From Allobosea sp. LC85 (GTDB lineage: Bacteria > Pseudomonadota > Alphaproteobacteria > Rhizobiales > Beijerinckiaceae): a DNA stretch of 64,000 bases. Position numbers and translations under genes: made by a program. Positions 60,747 to 64,000 of this stretch are shown here, piece after piece (position 1 is the stretch's first letter; every line of letters begins with the position of its first letter). The stretch covers positions 310,001 through 374,000 of the forward strand of contig NZ_JPKG01000059.1 in assembly GCF_000735605.1 (NCBI RefSeq), in the 5' to 3' direction. The notes beneath the pieces were generated by a model. The model was not told the origin of the DNA and made no database searches. It saw only the letters and a program-made list of their open reading frames with translations.

Positions 60747-61265
60747 TCAGGCAGTGAGGCGCCGGGCGCGGAAATCGGCCTGGAGGCGCCAGGTCTTGGC
60801 TTCATCGCAGGTCTTGCCTTCATCGGATGAAAGCTCTCCGAGCCAACGGAACGCGTTCGGCGTGATCTCGGTAAAGCGCCAGCGGATCGCCGTGCCGTCC
60901 TCCAGCTTGCCATGCTGGACGATATCGGGCCCCTCGGCCCGACCGAGCTGACGCGTGTAGTACTGCTTGAGCGGGTCGCTCCAGAAGATATGCCAGGCAT
61001 CGAGCGCGGGGTCATAGACCCTCAGCGTCGTGCCGTGGAAGAAGCCGGGCAGAACCCAGACATCCTGGATCGCGCGTCCGCCCAGAACCCAGCCGAAACA
61101 AATCTCGCCCTTGCCTTCGTGCCGACTACCGTCATCGGCGTGCATCACGGCATCCATCGTCCATGACCCAATGAGCCAGCCATAGAGGCCCATCCTGTCG
61201 GCCCGATCGGGCGCGGGCCCGTCGGCATGGAGCACTTCCTTCAAAGTGGTGACGGCCACTGCCAT
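60747..61265 (-). CDS. Hypothetical protein, DUF1579-like beta-barrel
   Basis: The 172-residue soluble protein has the pattern of small lipocalin-like DUF1579-type proteins: LIGSWTMDAVMHADDGSRHE near 30, GWVLGGRAIQDVWVLPG near 58, and alternating strands to the end. I am not sure of the family. It is the first gene of a pair with the VOC protein and is divergent from the AraC-type regulator, which may control it. Confidence 0.75.
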   Translation of the reverse strand: MAVAVTTLKEVLHADGPAPDRADRMGLYGWLIGSWTMDAVMHADDGSRHEGKGEICFGWVLGGRAIQDVWVLPGFFHGTTLRVYDPALDAWHIFWSDPLKQYYTRQLGRAEGPDIVQHGKLEDGTAIRWRFTEITPNAFRWLGELSSDEGKTCDEAKTWRLQADFRARRLTA

Positions 61266-61347
61266 GTTCAGGCTCCAGTGCTGTGCAGAATGCCGTAAGC
61301 TAGGCTGTTCTCACCGCTTTGCGCTTGGGAAAAATTGCTGAATCGCG

Positions 61348-62160
61348 ATGAAGGCGACCTCGCAACTTCTGGCATCCGGCCCGGGCTGGCGCGTGCGTGA
61401 CATCGTCTGCACGGCGGGCCCTTCCGATCCTGCCTTCGAGGAACGGCATGAGCATTGCTGCATCGCTGTCGTTACGGCCGGCAGCTTTCAGTATCGCTCA
61501 TCGCTCGGAACCGCGCTGCTCGCACCGGGCGCAATCCTGTTCGGTAATCGCGGCACGTGCTTCGAATGCGGCCATGAACACGCGATCGGCGATCGCTGCC
61601 TCGCCTTCCAGTTCGAGCCCGAACAGCTGGAGGACATCGTGGTCGGCGTGCCGGCGGCGCGGTGTTTCGAATTTACGCGGGCCTGTCTGCCGCCGTCGCT
61701 GGCATCGTTCCGGCTTGCTGCAGAAGCGGAGGCTGCGCGCCGCGATGCGATCAAGCTCGAGGAGATCGCGGTCCGGCTCGCTGGCGCTGTCGCGGCCCTG
61801 CAGAACGGCGAGCCCCCGGCGGCAGTCGCTCCCAGCGCCCAGGACACGCGCCGGATCACCAGAGCATTGCGGCTGATCGAAGCCGAAAGCGAGCAGCCGT
61901 TGACGCTCGCCGGCATCGCTCGCGAAGCGGCGATGAGCCGCTATCATTTTCTGCGAACATTCCGGACGCTGGTCGGCATGACGCCGCACCAGTACCTGCT
62001 GCGGACGCGGATGCACCGCGCCGCGACGATGCTTCGCCAGTCCGACCACACGATCGCGAACATCGCCTTCGAGGCAGGCTTCGGCGATCTCTCGACCTTC
62101 AACCGCCGCTTCCGGCAGGTGATGGGAGCCAGCCCGGGCGTTTACCGGGTCCAGCCCTGA
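61348..62160 (+). CDS. AraC family transcriptional regulator
   Basis: The 270-residue protein has a cupin-like N-terminal part (about 1-150, with RHEHCCIAVVTAGSFQYRS-type strand) and a C-terminal pair of helix-turn-helix motifs (about 170-268), ending with NIAFEAGFGDLSTFNRRFRQ, the AraC signature. It is divergent from the DUF1579-like/VOC gene pair, its likely target. Its TGA stop abuts repeat copy 6. Confidence 0.92.
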   Translation: MKATSQLLASGPGWRVRDIVCTAGPSDPAFEERHEHCCIAVVTAGSFQYRSSLGTALLAPGAILFGNRGTCFECGHEHAIGDRCLAFQFEPEQLEDIVVGVPAARCFEFTRACLPPSLASFRLAAEAEAARRDAIKLEEIAVRLAGAVAALQNGEPPAAVAPSAQDTRRITRALRLIEAESEQPLTLAGIAREAAMSRYHFLRTFRTLVGMTPHQYLLRTRMHRAATMLRQSDHTIANIAFEAGFGDLSTFNRRFRQVMGASPGVYRVQP

Positions 62161-62217
62161 AGCATCGGCTCGAAAAGTGGATTGCGTTTTTCGGGAAAGC
62201 CGATGCAAACACAGAAG
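62158..62217 (+). repeat. Bipartite intergenic repeat, copy 6 (module A only)
   Basis: Module A runs TGAAGCATCGGCTCGAAAAG to AAAGCCGATGCAAACACAGA. Module B is absent. The copy begins at the TGA stop of the AraC gene, again placing the repeat edge on a stop codon. Confidence 0.85.
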
Positions 62218-62279
62218 ATGAGCCGGCAGTGACAGGTCAGCGCATCCTGGCCACGAACCGCTGACAAGACGAAGCCGCC

Positions 62280-62765
62280 TCAGCGGCCTGCCGCGACCCC
62301 GACCGGGAAGATCATGCAGGTTTCGGTGCCATGCGCGAGCAGCTTGCCGCGCCCGTCGGTGAGCCTGCCTTCGGTCGTCGCGACCGTGCCGCCGCGATGG
62401 ATCAGCTTGCCTTCGCAGCGAACGATGCCGCTTCCCGGCATCACCGGGCGGACATAGTTGATCTTCATCTCGAGCGTCGTGTAGCCCTCACCGGCCTTCA
62501 GCGTCGCGTGAGCGGCGCAGGCCATAGCTGAATCGAGGATCGTCGCGGTCCAGCCGCCATGGATCGTGCCAAGCGGATTGAAATAGCGCGCCGACGGCTT
62601 GCCGACGAAGACCACCCGCCCCTCCTCGACCTCCGCGAGATCGAAATCCATGGCCTCGGCGAAGGGCGCACCGGGATGGCGCCCCTCCATCATGCCACGC
62701 AGGAAGGACACGCCGTCTTCGGCCAGCAAGACCTCGCGTGAGACGACACCGATCGTTCGCGACAT
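62280..62765 (-). CDS. PaaI family thioesterase (hotdog fold)
   Basis: The 161-residue protein has the PaaI-type hotdog motif NPLGTIHGGWTATILDSAM (about residues 63-81), with the central-helix glycine and Asp expected for this subfamily, and a C-terminal GKLLAHGTETCMIF strand. It probably hydrolyses an aromatic or fatty acyl-CoA. It lies 80 bases downstream of the MarR-type gene on the same strand. Confidence 0.9.
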   Translation of the reverse strand: MSRTIGVVSREVLLAEDGVSFLRGMMEGRHPGAPFAEAMDFDLAEVEEGRVVFVGKPSARYFNPLGTIHGGWTATILDSAMACAAHATLKAGEGYTTLEMKINYVRPVMPGSGIVRCEGKLIHRGGTVATTEGRLTDGRGKLLAHGTETCMIFPVGVAAGR

Positions 62766-62845
62766 GAACAGCTCCGATTAACGTGCAGATACACGTTACC
62801 GAGAAGCCGCGCGCGGTCAAGTTCTGCTTCGGCCCGGAGAAAGCG

Positions 62846-63301
62846 TCAGGCCACGCCGCGAGCAACACGCCGCAAGGCCCGCAGGCCATCGCGGGTCTCG
62901 CTCCACTTTTCCCGGCCGAGCCCGCCCTCGATGCGCTCCTGCGCAGCCTGCCAATAAGGGATCGCGGCCTCGATCGCCGCGCGGCCCTTGTCGGTCACGG
63001 CATAGACCAGGGCCCTGCCCTTGCACTCCACAGGCTCGATCAGTGCTTCCGCAGCAAGCAATTGCAGGTTGCGGGTAAGCGAGGTGCGCTCGAGCGCAAA
63101 CCGCTCGGCCAGCTCGGTCACGGATCGGAAGGCGCCGGTGCTGAGCGCCGAGAGCAGAACGAACTGCGTGATCTTCAGTCCGCTCGGCCGCATCGCCTCG
63201 TCATAAGCGCGGGTGACGGCGCGCGCAGTCATTCGAACGTGCAAAGCGACGCAGGAGCGGGCGATGTCGTCAAGCCGGGGGTCGGGCACGGGCTCGGTCA
63301 T
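62846..63301 (-). CDS. MarR family transcriptional regulator
   Basis: The 151-residue protein has the MarR winged-helix fold: LKITQFVLLSALSTGAFRSV (helices 2-3), ELAERFALERTSLTRNLQLL (recognition helix region, about 67-86) and the wing VECKGRALVYAVTDKGRAAI. The start at 63301 (MTEPVPDPRLDD) fits the family; the frame is open further to 63382. It precedes the thioesterase gene and is divergent from groES. Confidence 0.9.
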   Translation of the reverse strand: MTEPVPDPRLDDIARSCVALHVRMTARAVTRAYDEAMRPSGLKITQFVLLSALSTGAFRSVTELAERFALERTSLTRNLQLLAAEALIEPVECKGRALVYAVTDKGRAAIEAAIPYWQAAQERIEGGLGREKWSETRDGLRALRRVARGVA

Positions 63302-63429
63302 TCCGGCAGGATAGCGCGTCGCATGGGGTTTCGCAGCATCCCTCTTGCCATGCTCCTCTTGGCCGCTCTTGCCGCGCCGCAATTTCTGCCGCGCCGCAAT
63401 TTCGATTCACTTTCCGCCGAGAAGCTTCC

Positions 63430-63460
63430 TTGACTCATCCCGGGGGCGAGCCTATCTCCG
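63430..63460 (+). promoter_or_regulatory. Heat-shock-type (RpoH-like) promoter of groESL
   Basis: A -35 element CTTGACT (63429-63435) and a -10 element CCTATCTCCG (63451-63460) match the alphaproteobacterial sigma-32 pattern (CTTG and CYTATNTNNG) with about 17 bp between the hexamers. The CIRCE operator starts right behind it. Confidence 0.7.
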
Positions 63461-63462
63461 CC

Positions 63463-63503
63463 GCATCCGTTAGCACTCGATACCCGAGACTGCTAACGGA
63501 TGC
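63463..63503 (+). promoter_or_regulatory. CIRCE operator (HrcA binding site) upstream of groES
   Basis: TTAGCACTC (63470-63478), a nine-base spacer, then GACTGCTAA (63488-63496) is CIRCE with one mismatch in the right half. The symmetry extends outward (GCATCCG / CGGATGC), giving 13-base arms. It lies 58 bases before groES and should be bound by HrcA. Confidence 0.92.
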
Positions 63504-63561
63504 CGGTTGTGTTCCCACGCAGGCCGCGCGTTCCGTTTCTACCTTAGAGGAAGACAGAACC

Positions 63562-63849
63562 ATGAAGTTCCGTCCGCTGCATGACCGCGTCGTGGTCCGT
63601 CGCCTTGATGGCGAAGAGAAGACCAAGGGTGGCATCATCATCCCCGAAACCGCCAAGGAAAAGCCCCAAGAGGGTGAAGTCGTCGCCGTCGGCGCTGGCG
63701 CCCGCGACGAAGCCGGCAAGCTCGTTGCCCTGGACGTCAAGAAGGGCGATCGCGTCCTCTTCGGCAAGTGGTCGGGCACCGAGGTCAAGATCGATGGCCA
63801 GGATCTCCTGATCATGAAGGAATCCGACATCATGGGCGTCGTCGGCTGA
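63562..63849 (+). CDS. groES: Co-chaperonin GroES (Cpn10)
   Basis: The 95-residue protein starts MKFRPLHDRVVVRRLDGEEK and has the mobile loop EEKTKGGIIIPETAKEKPQE (about 18-37) ending in the GroEL-binding III motif, plus the C-terminal LLIMKESDIMGVVG. It caps the GroEL folding chamber. The upstream CIRCE element implies HrcA control. groEL follows after 46 bases. Confidence 0.97.
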   Translation: MKFRPLHDRVVVRRLDGEEKTKGGIIIPETAKEKPQEGEVVAVGAGARDEAGKLVALDVKKGDRVLFGKWSGTEVKIDGQDLLIMKESDIMGVVG

Positions 63850-63895
63850 ACGCCACGCGACCTCCAATTCCCGTTTTCATTAAGGAGTAGCTCGC

Positions 63896-64000
63896 ATGGC
63901 TGCTAAAGACGTCAAGTTCTCCACCGACGCGCGCGACCGGATGCTGCGCGGCGTCGAAATCCTCAACAACGCCGTCAAGGTCACGCTCGGTCCCAAGGGC
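63896..64000 (+). CDS. groEL: Chaperonin GroEL, N-terminal fragment (runs off the window)
   Basis: The first 35 codons read MAAKDVKFSTDARDRMLRGV and continue to TLGPKG, the universal GroEL N-terminus with the ATP-binding LGPKG. TAAGGAG lies nine bases upstream of the ATG. The rest lies beyond the right edge. Confidence 0.97.
   Translation, partial: MAAKDVKFSTDARDRMLRGVEILNNAVKVTLGPKG

Overview
The window is GC-rich DNA, gene-dense on both strands, from an alphaproteobacterium of the order Hyphomicrobiales (Rhizobiales). The order is inferred from several markers: a very large apolipoprotein-like protein matching the GROWTH POLE RING (GPR) family, a membrane-bound ferritin MbfA behind an Irr-type operator, a matA/matB pair, a DUF930 remnant, and a bipartite intergenic repeat of the kind common in this order. 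A Bosea-like genome fits, but the genus is a guess. No rRNA, tRNA, CRISPR array, insertion sequence or prophage was seen.

Layout. 0-3.4 kb: small housekeeping genes (membrane protein, universal stress protein, MFS transporter, 2Fe-2S ferredoxin, Hpt protein). 3.6-9.9 kb: the 2099-residue GPR-like protein, with 14 tandem 22-residue units, closed by a perfect palindromic terminator. 10.1-14.0 kb: a minus-strand Mla-type lipid transport operon (mlaE-mlaF-mlaD-auxiliary lipoprotein). 15.2-21.9 kb: a NitT/TauT-type ABC importer flanked by two paralogous FAD oxidoreductases and a creatininase-family hydrolase, arranged around one divergent control region. 21.9-23.0 kb: soxR and a divergent FMN reductase sharing a SoxR-type promoter. 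23.2-30.2 kb: Na/Pi cotransporter, MBL hydrolase, malonate activation/decarboxylation genes (matB, matA) and a 3-oxo-tetronate kinase-like gene.

30.6-49.1 kb is the accessory heart of the window: two convergent catabolic blocks. The plus-strand block has a peptide-type ABC importer (no ATPase genes), gamma-glutamyltransferase and a DUF1028 protein. The minus-strand block has an amidase, an L-carbamoylase/allantoate-type hydrolase, a second amidase, a second peptide-type ABC importer (also without ATPases), a D-carbamoylase, a COG3964-type amidohydrolase, RidA and a D-threonine aldolase/D-serine dehydratase-fold PLP enzyme. Together they look like uptake and stepwise opening of amides, N-carbamoyl or gamma-glutamyl amino acids of both chiralities, ending in a D-amino-acid PLP enzyme coupled to RidA. 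The substrate is unknown.

49.3-64 kb: MATE exporter, two L,D-transpeptidases, UDP-glucose dehydrogenase, a DUF2076 protein, mbfA, a flippase-like membrane protein, TauE/SafE, GNAT and DMT transporter genes, a broken DUF930 fragment, a VOC/AraC group, a MarR/thioesterase pair, and groES with the start of groEL behind a CIRCE operator.

A bipartite palindromic repeat occurs in six related copies plus one divergent member, often overlapping or abutting the stop codon of a neighbouring gene.
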